Source: Gammaproteobacteria bacterium (lineage in GTDB: Bacteria; Pseudomonadota; Gammaproteobacteria; GRL18). From it: a stretch of 16,035 nt of DNA. A program made the position numbers and the translations under genes. Of this stretch, positions 1 through 6,725 are shown piece by piece (position 1 is the stretch's first letter; each line of letters opens with the position of its first letter). The stretch is taken from NCBI GenBank assembly GCA_027076245.1, contig JALTKC010000323.1, positions 1 through 16,035 of the forward strand, given 5' to 3'. The notes under the pieces are model-generated. The model was not told where the DNA came from, searched no databases, and was given only the letters and a program-made list of their open reading frames with translations.

Positions 1-87
1 AAATGTAAAGACTCTCTGCAGTGCAATCATAGCCTTTTCTAATGGTTAGTATAAGTTTTTTCTTATGCCAACTATTAAAAAATATAG

Positions 88-116
88 TTGTACTTTATAC
101 CTGATTTCTATTATAT
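88..116 (+). promoter_or_regulatory. Possible sigma70 promoter for tkt
   Basis: TTGTAC (88-93) and TTATAT (111-116) are separated by 17 bases. The match is moderate and the site would give an untranslated leader of about 280 bases. In such AT-rich DNA chance matches are common, so this is tentative. Confidence 0.22.
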
Positions 117-256
117 TTCGATAACCAGATTTTTAGCGTAAAGTTTGTTGTGGTAATCATAGTGGTGAACATTTCCCTGAAATCCGGATATCAGAATAGT
201 TAAAACGATAGCCTGAAATAACCAGAAAGTAGCCAAAAATTAACCAAAAAAGTTGC

Positions 257-279
257 TGTCTCATTAAAGATGAGAGACA
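257..279 (+). other. Imperfect hairpin in the tkt leader
   Basis: CTCAT (260-264) pairs with ATGAG (270-274) across a 5-base loop, and the stem continues as TGT with ACA past a two-base AG bulge. No T-run follows, so it is not a typical intrinsic terminator. It could be an operator or an RNA structure. Confidence 0.3.
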
Positions 280-331
280 ATGAAGGACTTTACAAAATTT
301 TAATTTAAACGTAATTGCACGATACCGGCTT

Positions 332-361
332 TTCAGAATACTGATGAAACGGGTATTCGAA
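332..361 (+). other. Inverted repeat just before the tkt RBS
   Basis: GAATAC (336-341) and GTATTC (353-358) are perfect inverted arms with an 11-base loop. TTC (332-334) and GAA (359-361) extend the pairing past a single unpaired A at 335. It lies about 33 bases before the AGGAG ribosome binding site (394-398), so it is either a protein binding site or a hairpin in the tkt leader. Confidence 0.4.
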
Positions 362-404
362 GCGGTTACAAATATAGAAATTCCTTAATTTCCAGGAGAA
401 ACAT

Positions 405-2396
405 ATGCCAGAACGTAAGGTACTAGCCAATGCTATTCGTGCATTAAGTATGGATGCAGTGCAAAAAGCAAACTCAGGGCACCCAGGTGCGCCTATGGGT
501 ATGGCTGATATCGCAGAAGTGTTGTGGAATGACTTTATGACGCACAATCCCGCCAACCCGAACTGGGCGGATCGTGATCGTTTTATTCTGTCCAATGGCC
601 ACGGCTCAATGCTTATCTATTCATTATTGCATCTGACTGGTTATGATCTCTCTATTGATGATCTGAAACAGTTCCGTCAGTTGCATTCCAAAACTCCGGG
701 ACATCCTGAATACGGATATGCGCCAGGCGTAGAAACCACTACTGGACCTCTGGGTCAGGGTATTACCAATGCAGTAGGTATGGCACTGGCAGAAAAAACT
801 CTGGCAGCCCAGTTTAACCGTGACGGCCACGAAATTGTTGACCATTATACCTATGTGTTTATGGGTGACGGCTGTATGATGGAAGGTATTTCCCATGAAG
901 CCTGTTCACTGGCAGGTACATGGGGTCTGGGCAAGCTGATTGCTTACTGGGATGATAACGGCATTTCTATTGACGGTCATGTTGAAGGCTGGTTTACCGA
1001 TGACACACCCAAGCGTTTTGAGTCTTACGGCTGGCACGTTATCCGTGATGTGGATGGTCATGATCCGGAAGCTATCCGTAATGCCACATTAGAAGCCCGT
1101 TCGGTTACGGATCGTCCTACCTTAATCTGTACTAAAACCGTTATTGGTATGGGCTCACCTAACCTGTGCGGTACTCATGACTGTCATGGTGCGCCTCTGG
1201 GTGAAGATGAAATCAAACTGACCCGTGAAAACATTGGCTGGGAACATGAACCGTTTGTTATTCCTGATGATGTTTACAGCGGCTGGGATGCTCGCAGCAA
1301 AGGTGCTGAAGCAGAAAATAGCTGGAATGAAAAATTTGCAGCCTATCAGGCAGCCTACCCTGAACTGGCGGCTGAATTTACCCGTCGTATGAACGGTGAT
1401 CTGCCAGACAACTGGAATGAAGTAGCCGATGCCTTTATTAAGCAAAGTGTTGAAAATGCTGCTACCATTCCTTCCCGTAAGGCTTCTCAGTTAGCGATTG
1501 AAGGTTATGCCAAAGCCTTACCTGAATTTTTAGGTGGTTCCGCTGACCTGTCACCATCCAACCTGACTACCTGGTCTGGTTCGGTTTCCATTATGGATGA
1601 TCCAGCCGGTAACTACATCAGCTATGGTGTGCGTGAATTCGGTATGTCAGCCATTATGAACGGTGTGACTCTGCACGGTGGTTTCCTGCCTTATGGCGCA
1701 ACCTTCCTGATGTTCTCGGAATATGCCCGTAATGCCCTGCGTATGGCAGCCTTAATGAAACTGCGTACCCTGTTTGTTTATACTCACGATTCTATTGGTC
1801 TGGGTGAAGATGGTCCGACACACCAGCCCATTGAGCAGATTGCCACCCTGCGTATGATTCCGAATATGGATGTCTGGCGTCCAGCTGATGCTGTAGAGTC
1901 TGCGGTTGCCTGGCGTTGTGCCATTGAAAAATCCGATGGTCCAAGCTGTCTGATTTTCTCTCGTCAGAATCTGGATCATCAGGAACGTTCTGATGATGCT
2001 CTGGCTAATATCTCCAAAGGCGGTTATATACTGTCTGACTGTGATGGCACTCCGGATATGATCCTGATTGCGACCGGTTCTGAAGTGGGTATTACCATGG
2101 ACGCTGCCAAAGAATTAACAGCTAAAGGCAAAAAAGTGCGTGTGGTTTCCATGCCATGTACTAGTGTCTTTGATGCTCAAAGCGATGACTATAAAGAGTC
2201 AGTACTGCCTGCAGCCGTGACTGCACGGGTTGCCGTTGAAGCCGGTGTTACCTATGCCTGGGGCGAATATGTTGGTCTTAAGGGCAAGGTTATCGGTATT
2301 AACCGCTTTGGTGAGTCAGCACCTGCCGGTGAACTGTTCAAGGAATTCGGCTTTACTGTTGAGAACGTTGTCGCAACGGCTGAATCCATCATGTAA
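405..2396 (+). CDS. tkt: Transketolase
   Basis: Thiamine-diphosphate enzyme of the cytoplasm that moves two-carbon ketol units between sugar phosphates in the pentose phosphate pathway (and the Calvin or ribulose monophosphate cycles where present). The 663-residue length matches E. coli TktA, and key residues fall at the same numbers: H26, H66, the GDG thiamine motif at 154-156, R358, S385, catalytic E411 in YGVREFGM, H461, D469, H473 and R520. The N-terminal cofactor domain, the middle pyrimidine-binding domain and the C-terminal domain are all present without a break. The ATG at 405 has AGGAG six bases upstream (394-398). The gene opens a central-carbon cluster; a very stable hairpin follows 8 bases after its stop, so it may be expressed partly separately from gap. 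The identification is secure; the physiological direction is not visible. Confidence 0.98.
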   Translation: MPERKVLANAIRALSMDAVQKANSGHPGAPMGMADIAEVLWNDFMTHNPANPNWADRDRFILSNGHGSMLIYSLLHLTGYDLSIDDLKQFRQLHSKTPGHPEYGYAPGVETTTGPLGQGITNAVGMALAEKTLAAQFNRDGHEIVDHYTYVFMGDGCMMEGISHEACSLAGTWGLGKLIAYWDDNGISIDGHVEGWFTDDTPKRFESYGWHVIRDVDGHDPEAIRNATLEARSVTDRPTLICTKTVIGMGSPNLCGTHDCHGAPLGEDEIKLTRENIGWEHEPFVIPDDVYSGWDARSKGAEAENSWNEKFAAYQAAYPELAAEFTRRMNGDLPDNWNEVADAFIKQSVENAATIPSRKASQLAIEGYAKALPEFLGGSADLSPSNLTTWSGSVSIMDDPAGNYISYGVREFGMSAIMNGVTLHGGFLPYGATFLMFSEYARNALRMAALMKLRTLFVYTHDSIGLGEDGPTHQPIEQIATLRMIPNMDVWRPADAVESAVAWRCAIEKSDGPSCLIFSRQNLDHQERSDDALANISKGGYILSDCDGTPDMILIATGSEVGITMDAAKELTAKGKKVRVVSMPCTSVFDAQSDDYKESVLPAAVTARVAVEAGVTYAWGEYVGLKGKVIGINRFGESAPAGELFKEFGFTVENVVATAESIM

Positions 2397-2404
2397 AACA
2401 TCTA

Positions 2405-2449
2405 CGATACAGGCCGCTGAATGCTAAAGGCGTTCAGCGGCCTGTATCG
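2405..2449 (+). terminator. 20-bp hairpin after tkt, terminator-like
   Basis: A 20-base arm at 2405-2424 pairs with 2430-2449 around the loop TAAAG, with a single G-U wobble (T2422/G2432). This is one of the strongest stems in the window. What follows is CATTATTGTC rather than a solid T-run, so termination may be partial. It could also act as an mRNA 3' end stabiliser or processing site between tkt and gap. Confidence 0.6.
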
Positions 2450-2547
2450 CATTATTGTCAGTTCATGGCAAGTTTATACAAAATTAAAAAGTTTAAAAAT
2501 CTAAAACTTAAAATTCTAAAAATAGTTAAATACTAGGAGAAATAATA
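2450..2547 (+). promoter_or_regulatory. AT-rich leader of gap
   Basis: The 98 bases before gap are extremely A-rich on the + strand, with repeated CTAAAA blocks (2501-2506 and again near 2516) and an AAGTTT/AAACTT inverted pair (2489-2494 and 2504-2509). A TTGTCA (2456-2461) could be a -35 box, but no good -10 lies at the right spacing. The leader ends in AGGAG (2535-2539), eight bases before the gap ATG. The composition fits an A-rich upstream or translation-enhancing leader of a highly expressed gene; the promoter itself is not resolved. Confidence 0.4.
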
Positions 2548-3552
2548 ATGACGATTAAAGTCGGTATTAATGGTTTTGGCCGTATCGGTCGTATGGTTTT
2601 CCGTGCTGTTTACAACGAATTCAATGATATTGAAATCGTTGGTATTAACGACTTACTGGATGCCGAATACCTGGCATACATGCTGAAATATGACTCAGTA
2701 CACGGTCGTTTTGATCATGATGTGTCTTCTGAAGACGGTGCCATGATCGTTGACGGTAAGAAAATCCGTTTAACGGCTGAACGTGATCCAGCTGACCTGA
2801 AATGGGGTGATGTTGATGCGGATATCGTTATTGACTGTACCGGTTTCTTCCTGACTGAAGAAAGCTGTCAGAAGCATATTGATGCCGGTGCTAAGAAAGT
2901 AGTTCAGTCTGCACCTTCCAAAGACGGTACTCCCATGTTCGTATACGGTGTAAACCACACGGATTATGCAGGTCAGGCCATTGTTTCTGCGGCTTCCTGT
3001 ACCACTAACTGTCTGGCACCTGTTGCCAAGGTTCTGAATGACAAGTGGGGCATCAAGCGTGGTCTGATGACTACTGTTCATGCGGCTACTGCCACTCAGA
3101 AAACGGTTGACGGCCCATCCATGAAAGACTGGCGCGGTGGTCGTGGTATCCTGGAAAACATCATTCCTTCCTCTACCGGTGCGGCTAAAGCCGTGGGTGT
3201 TGTACTGCCAGAACTGAACGGTAAACTGACCGGTATGGCTTTCCGTGTACCGACTTCTGACGTATCAGTTGTTGACCTGACCGTTGAACTGAACAATGAT
3301 GCTTCCTATGACGACATTTGTGCGGCTATGAAAGAAGCTTCAGAAAGCGGTGATATCAGTAAGACTCTGGGTTACACTGATGAAAAAGTCGTTTCTACAG
3401 ACTTCCGAGGTGTTGGCTACTCATCTATTTTTGATGCCGGTGCGGGTATTGCACTGGACGGCACTTTCGTTAAAGTCGTTTCCTGGTACGATAACGAGTA
3501 TGGTTACACCTGTAACATGCTGCGTTTTGTTGAGCACGTTGCTGCCAACTAA
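2548..3552 (+). CDS. gap: Glyceraldehyde-3-phosphate dehydrogenase, type I
   Basis: Cytoplasmic enzyme that oxidises and phosphorylates glyceraldehyde 3-phosphate to 1,3-bisphosphoglycerate with NAD, or runs in reverse in gluconeogenesis. The 334 residues closely resemble E. coli GapA, including the long shared opening of the nucleotide fold. The dinucleotide motif INGFGRIGR lies at 7-15, the second-strand Asp at 35 (typical of NAD preference), the catalytic Cys at 151 in SCTTNC, the catalytic His at 178 in TTVHA, and the TATQKTVDGP and SSTGAAKAVG phosphate-site segments follow at 181-190 and 208-217. The residue three before the catalytic Cys is Ala (SAASC) where E. coli has Asn (SNASC). The start has a strong AGGAG at 2535. 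pgk, the next step in the pathway, follows, but an intrinsic terminator and a new promoter candidate lie between them. Confidence 0.98.
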   Translation: MTIKVGINGFGRIGRMVFRAVYNEFNDIEIVGINDLLDAEYLAYMLKYDSVHGRFDHDVSSEDGAMIVDGKKIRLTAERDPADLKWGDVDADIVIDCTGFFLTEESCQKHIDAGAKKVVQSAPSKDGTPMFVYGVNHTDYAGQAIVSAASCTTNCLAPVAKVLNDKWGIKRGLMTTVHAATATQKTVDGPSMKDWRGGRGILENIIPSSTGAAKAVGVVLPELNGKLTGMAFRVPTSDVSVVDLTVELNNDASYDDICAAMKEASESGDISKTLGYTDEKVVSTDFRGVGYSSIFDAGAGIALDGTFVKVVSWYDNEYGYTCNMLRFVEHVAAN

Positions 3553-3615
3553 TTACCAGTAAAAACAGATGCTATACAGGACAAACAAAATATAGTGTGT
3601 AGGTATAGTATCGGA

Positions 3616-3662
3616 CAAAGAGCATATCAGGTAAAACATCCCTGTTGTGCTCTTTGCTTTTT
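3616..3662 (+). terminator. Intrinsic terminator after gap
   Basis: CAAAGAGCA (3616-3624) pairs perfectly with TGCTCTTTG (3648-3656), and a CAGG/CCTG inner pair may shorten the 23-base loop. The stem is followed by C and then five T's (3658-3662). It lies about 65 bases after the gap stop. Confidence 0.72.
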
Positions 3663-3744
3663 ATAAAAATACAAATCGCTGTAAATGGTATTTGTATAAC
3701 ATGCTTTTGTAACCCCTAAGTTATAATCAATAGTCAAAGTATAG

Positions 3745-3773
3745 TTGGCATTTAAATAGGTTTTAGGCATAAA
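3745..3773 (+). promoter_or_regulatory. Candidate sigma70 promoter for pgk
   Basis: TTGGCA (3745-3750) and CATAAA (3768-3773) are spaced by exactly 17 bases. The site lies downstream of the gap terminator and about 55 bases before the pgk ATG, the expected location for a separate pgk promoter. A direct repeat overlaps its -35 box. Confidence 0.45.
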
Positions 3774-3785
3774 ATGCATTTAAAT
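3748..3785 (+). repeat. Direct repeat over the pgk promoter
   Basis: GCATTTAAAT occurs at 3748-3757 and again at 3776-3785, 28 bases apart, each followed by a base and then G. Each copy contains the palindrome ATTTAAAT. One copy overlaps the -35 box and the other lies near the expected transcription start, an arrangement seen at regulator-bound promoters. The regulator is unknown and chance is possible in AT-rich DNA. Confidence 0.4.
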
Positions 3786-3816
3786 GGTAATTAACCGCTT
3801 TTAAACTCATTTGAAA

Positions 3817-3822
3817 AGAGGA
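3817..3822 (+). promoter_or_regulatory. RBS that sets the pgk start
   Basis: AGAGGA lies six bases before the ATG at 3829. A TTG at 3811 in the same frame sits upstream of this Shine-Dalgarno sequence and would lack its own, so 3829 is the better start. Confidence 0.7.
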
Positions 3823-3828
3823 ATTCAC

Positions 3829-5007
3829 ATGTCAGTTATTAAAATGACCGATCTGGACCTGTCAGGAAAACGTGTACTTATCCGTCAGGATCTCAATGTA
3901 CCGATTAAAGACGGTAAAGTCACTTCCGACAAACGTATCCGCGCTTCCCTGCCAACCATAGAAAAAGCACTTGAAGGTGGAGCCAAAGTCATGATCATGT
4001 CTCACCTGGGTCGTCCGACAGAAGGTGAATACTCTGATGAATTTTCCATGGCGCCGGTCGCCGCTCACATGACTGAACTGATGGGCAGAGAAGTGAAGCT
4101 GGTGAAAGATTATCTGGATGGCTTCGACATGGGTGATGCCGATGTGGTTCTGCTGGAAAATGTCCGGTTTAATGCCGGTGAAAAGAAAAATGATGAAGTC
4201 CTGGCCAAAAAATACGCCGCATTATGCGATGTGTTTGTAATGGACGCCTTTGGTACCGCACACCGTGCACAGGGTTCTACCTATGGTGCAGCACAGTATG
4301 CACCGGTCGCCTGTGCAGGGCCTCTGCTGGCCGGGGAACTGGATGCCCTGGGCAAAGCCCTGGATAATCCGGCCCGCCCCATGGTGGCTATTGTGGGTGG
4401 TTCCAAAGTGTCTACCAAGCTGACCGTACTTGAATCACTGTCTAAGGTGGTTGACCAGCTGATTGTTGGTGGTGGTATTGCCAATACCTTTATTGCAGCC
4501 GAAGGTTACAATGTAGGCAAATCCCTGTATGAAGAAGATCTGGTTGAAACTGCAAAAAGTCTGAAAGCGGCTGCTCAGGATCGTGGTGGTGATATTCCTG
4601 TTCCTACCGATGTGGTATGTGCCAAGGAGTTTTCAGAAACAGCAGAAGCTGAACTAAAATCCGTTGAAGATGTAACGGATGATGACATGATTTTTGATAT
4701 TGGTCCAGACAGTGCCCAGGCTCTGGCTGAAGTCCTGAAAAGCGCCGGTACCATTGTCTGGAACGGTCCGGTAGGCGTCTTTGAATTTGACCAGTTTGGT
4801 GAAGGCACCAAAGCTATTTCTATGGCCATTGCCGAATCACCCGCATTTTCAATTGCCGGCGGCGGTGATACTCTGGCAGCCGTTGATAAATATAATATTG
4901 CTGATAAAGTATCCTATATTTCCACTGGCGGTGGAGCTTTCCTGGAATTTCTGGAAGGCAAAAAACTGCCAGCCGTTGCTATTCTGGAAGAACGTGCCAA
5001 AGGTTAA
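3829..5007 (+). CDS. pgk: Phosphoglycerate kinase
   Basis: Monomeric cytoplasmic enzyme that transfers phosphate between 1,3-bisphosphoglycerate and ADP, giving 3-phosphoglycerate and ATP, and reverses in gluconeogenesis or carbon fixation. From the ATG at 3829 it has 392 residues, near the usual length of about 390. Visible motifs are the signature RQDLNVP (19-25), SHLGRP (58-63), the substrate Arg region ENVRF (110-114), DAFGTAHR (139-146) before the hinge, the nucleotide-side GGSKV (190-194), NGPVGVFE (312-319), GGGDT (344-348) and STGGGA (365-370). Both lobes are complete. The ATG is preferred over the in-frame TTG at 3811 because of the AGAGGA spacing. It follows gap but probably has its own promoter after the gap terminator. 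pyk follows after a 188-base structured spacer. Confidence 0.98.
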   Translation: MSVIKMTDLDLSGKRVLIRQDLNVPIKDGKVTSDKRIRASLPTIEKALEGGAKVMIMSHLGRPTEGEYSDEFSMAPVAAHMTELMGREVKLVKDYLDGFDMGDADVVLLENVRFNAGEKKNDEVLAKKYAALCDVFVMDAFGTAHRAQGSTYGAAQYAPVACAGPLLAGELDALGKALDNPARPMVAIVGGSKVSTKLTVLESLSKVVDQLIVGGGIANTFIAAEGYNVGKSLYEEDLVETAKSLKAAAQDRGGDIPVPTDVVCAKEFSETAEAELKSVEDVTDDDMIFDIGPDSAQALAEVLKSAGTIVWNGPVGVFEFDQFGEGTKAISMAIAESPAFSIAGGGDTLAAVDKYNIADKVSYISTGGGAFLEFLEGKKLPAVAILEERAKG

Positions 5008-5085
5008 TAATTTGGCAATAACGACAGACAGCAATGAACAAACGAATAAAGCGTTGTAAAGATAGTACAGCACATTTACCCGGCT

Positions 5086-5137
5086 CCTCATAGTCATTCC
5101 TTCTGCATAGAATGTGTCTGAAGGATAAAAGATGAGG
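5086..5137 (+). other. Nested inverted repeats in the pgk-pyk spacer
   Basis: An outer pair CCTCAT (5086-5091)/ATGAGG (5132-5137) encloses an inner pair TCCTTC (5098-5103)/GAAGGA (5120-5125). An alternative pair CATTC (5095-5099)/GAATG (5110-5114) overlaps the inner arms, so two folds could compete. No T-run follows on the + strand. It may be an RNA structure in the pyk leader. Confidence 0.4.
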
Positions 5138-5151
5138 CGTTGAGTTTACTG

Positions 5152-5175
5152 ATAACAGCCAAACATGGCTGTTAT
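5152..5175 (+). other. 10-bp perfect hairpin 20 bases before pyk
   Basis: ATAACAGCCA (5152-5161) pairs perfectly with TGGCTGTTAT (5166-5175) around the four-base loop AACA. TAACC follows, not a T-run, so intrinsic termination is unlikely. It ends 20 bases before the pyk ATG and just before the only weak ribosome-binding-like bases (GCGGAAAA), so it could affect translation or mRNA processing. Confidence 0.5.
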
Positions 5176-5195
5176 TAACCAAAGCGGAAAACTGA

Positions 5196-6647
5196 ATGTT
5201 TAGACGGACGAAAATTTTGGCCACCTTAGGGCCTGCTACCGATGATCCAAAAATTCTGGATAAGGTCATTGAAGCCGGTGTTGATGTGGTGCGTATTAAT
5301 TTTTCGCATGGAACCCCTGAAGAACATCTGTCCAGAGCTGAAAAATTACGCTCAAGAGCCCGTGCTTTTGGGCGTCAGGTGGGTGTGCTGGCTGATCTGC
5401 AGGGCCCAAAAATCCGTATAGAACGTTTTCGTGATGGGCCGATTGAATTAAATGAAGGTGATCAGTTTATTTTTGATGCGAATCTGGGGATTGCCGAAGG
5501 TGATCAAAGCCGGGTTGGCATCAGTTACAAAGAGCTGGTAGATGATGTTAAACGTGGTGATAATCTACTGGTTGACGATGGTCGTCTGGTATTCTGGGTC
5601 GATCATGTTGAAGATCACGAAGTAGTCTGCCGGGTTGTAGTCGGCGGAAAACTGTCTGACCGTAAAGGTATTAACTTACAGGGCGGCGGGCTTTCAGCCA
5701 GTGCCCTGAGTGATAAGGACAAGGCCGATATTAAAGTCGCCGCACAGATGGGCGCAGACTATCTGGCGGTTTCTTTTCCAATCTGTGCGGATGATATCCA
5801 CCTGGCTCGGGAACTGTTTGTGGCTGCCGGTGGCCATGGCGGTATTGTGGCCAAGATTGAGCGGGCGGAAGCCCTGGACTGCATAGAAGATATTATTGAA
5901 GCGTCCGATGTCATTATGATTGCCCGCGGTGATCTGGGTGTGGAAATAGGTGATGCGGCACTGCCGCCCATTCAGAAACGTCTGATCAGTCTGGGACGCA
6001 CCATGAACCGTGTGGTTATTACTGCGACACAGATGATGGAATCCATGATTGAAAACCAGATCCCGACTCGGGCAGAAGTATTTGATGTGGCCAATGCGGT
6101 ACTGGACGGTACTGATGCGGTTATGCTGTCGGCAGAAACCGCTACCGGTAAGTTCCCGGACAAAGCCATTGCCGCCATGGATCGGATCTGCCGTGAAGCA
6201 GAAAAGCAGCGTCAGGTGAGCCAGTCGGATCATAGAATTCATACAGAATTTAAATATATTGATGAAGCCATAGCCATGTCCACCATGTACACGGCCAATC
6301 ATCTTAAGGTAAAAGCCATTGTTGCTTTAACTGAATCCGGCTCTACCACGTTGTGGATGTCCCGAATTGGTTCAGGCATTCCGATTTTTGCTTTTACCAG
6401 TCATGTGGATACTCGCCGCAAGGTCACTCTGTACCGTGGTGTGGTACCGGTCAGTTTTGAAATCGGCACCACCGATCATGCAGAACTGAATATGGAAGTG
6501 GTCGATGAACTTAAACGCCGCGGTACTGTCAGAGACGGTGATCTGGTCATTATTACCAAGGGTGATCTGGCCGGAGTAATGGGTGGTACCAATGCCATGA
6601 AGATTGTCAAAGTCGGGGAGATGGTAGAACCCGATTTTAATGGCTAA
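5196..6647 (+). CDS. pyk: Pyruvate kinase, PykA type
   Basis: Cytoplasmic enzyme that converts phosphoenolpyruvate and ADP to pyruvate and ATP, the last step of glycolysis. The 483 residues align by eye with E. coli PykA (pyruvate kinase II), sharing LGPATD near the start, the DLQGPKIR segment (68-74), GGGLSA (163-168) and DYLAVSFP (188-195). The active-site signature covers K220 and E222 in AKIERAE, ARGDLGVE (243-250) and ATQMMESM (277-284); the C-terminal effector domain is present. An in-frame TGA directly precedes the ATG at 5196, so this is the most upstream start, about four residues shorter than E. coli PykA. The ribosome binding site is weak. The leader before it is rich in inverted repeats. 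fba follows after 78 bases with a small hairpin between (6649-6662), so the two are probably co-transcribed. Confidence 0.97.
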   Translation: MFRRTKILATLGPATDDPKILDKVIEAGVDVVRINFSHGTPEEHLSRAEKLRSRARAFGRQVGVLADLQGPKIRIERFRDGPIELNEGDQFIFDANLGIAEGDQSRVGISYKELVDDVKRGDNLLVDDGRLVFWVDHVEDHEVVCRVVVGGKLSDRKGINLQGGGLSASALSDKDKADIKVAAQMGADYLAVSFPICADDIHLARELFVAAGGHGGIVAKIERAEALDCIEDIIEASDVIMIARGDLGVEIGDAALPPIQKRLISLGRTMNRVVITATQMMESMIENQIPTRAEVFDVANAVLDGTDAVMLSAETATGKFPDKAIAAMDRICREAEKQRQVSQSDHRIHTEFKYIDEAIAMSTMYTANHLKVKAIVALTESGSTTLWMSRIGSGIPIFAFTSHVDTRRKVTLYRGVVPVSFEIGTTDHAELNMEVVDELKRRGTVRDGDLVIITKGDLAGVMGGTNAMKIVKVGEMVEPDFNG

Positions 6648-6648
6648 G

Positions 6649-6662
6649 CCAGTAAAAACTGG
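6649..6662 (+). other. Small hairpin between pyk and fba
   Basis: CCAGT (6649-6653) and ACTGG (6658-6662) form a perfect five-base stem with an AAAA loop two bases after the pyk stop. It is too weak and lacks a T-run for a terminator. It may mark a processing point between pyk and fba, or be chance. Confidence 0.3.
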
Positions 6663-6725
6663 TAAAATACACGAATCTGATTTTAAACGATTAATTAATA
6701 ACTCAATAGATGAAGGAGAGCCAAG

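Larger units (their letters stand above)
1..404. other. Gene-free AT-rich leader upstream of tkt
   Basis: This 404-base stretch shows no supportable gene. Stops are frequent in all + frames, and on the - strand only a ten-codon open stretch runs off the left edge. It is AT-rich and contains a weak sigma70-like promoter candidate near 88-116, an imperfect hairpin at 257-279 and a second inverted repeat at 332-361 just before the tkt ribosome binding site. It most likely holds the tkt promoter and 5' untranslated region, perhaps also the promoter of a divergent gene beyond the edge. Confidence 0.6.

Noticed and set aside
1..30. Open stretch on the - strand starting with ATG at 30 and running off the left edge
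   Set aside because: Only ten codons are visible and its AAGG lies two bases from the ATG. Nothing identifies it as a gene.
3811..3828. In-frame TTG start for pgk adding six residues
   Set aside because: The TTG would sit on top of the Shine-Dalgarno sequence that serves the ATG at 3829, and family members start like the shorter form.
5694..6302. 202-codon open frame on the - strand
   Set aside because: It lies wholly inside pyk, has low-complexity His- and Asn-rich composition typical of antisense frames, and resembles no family I know.
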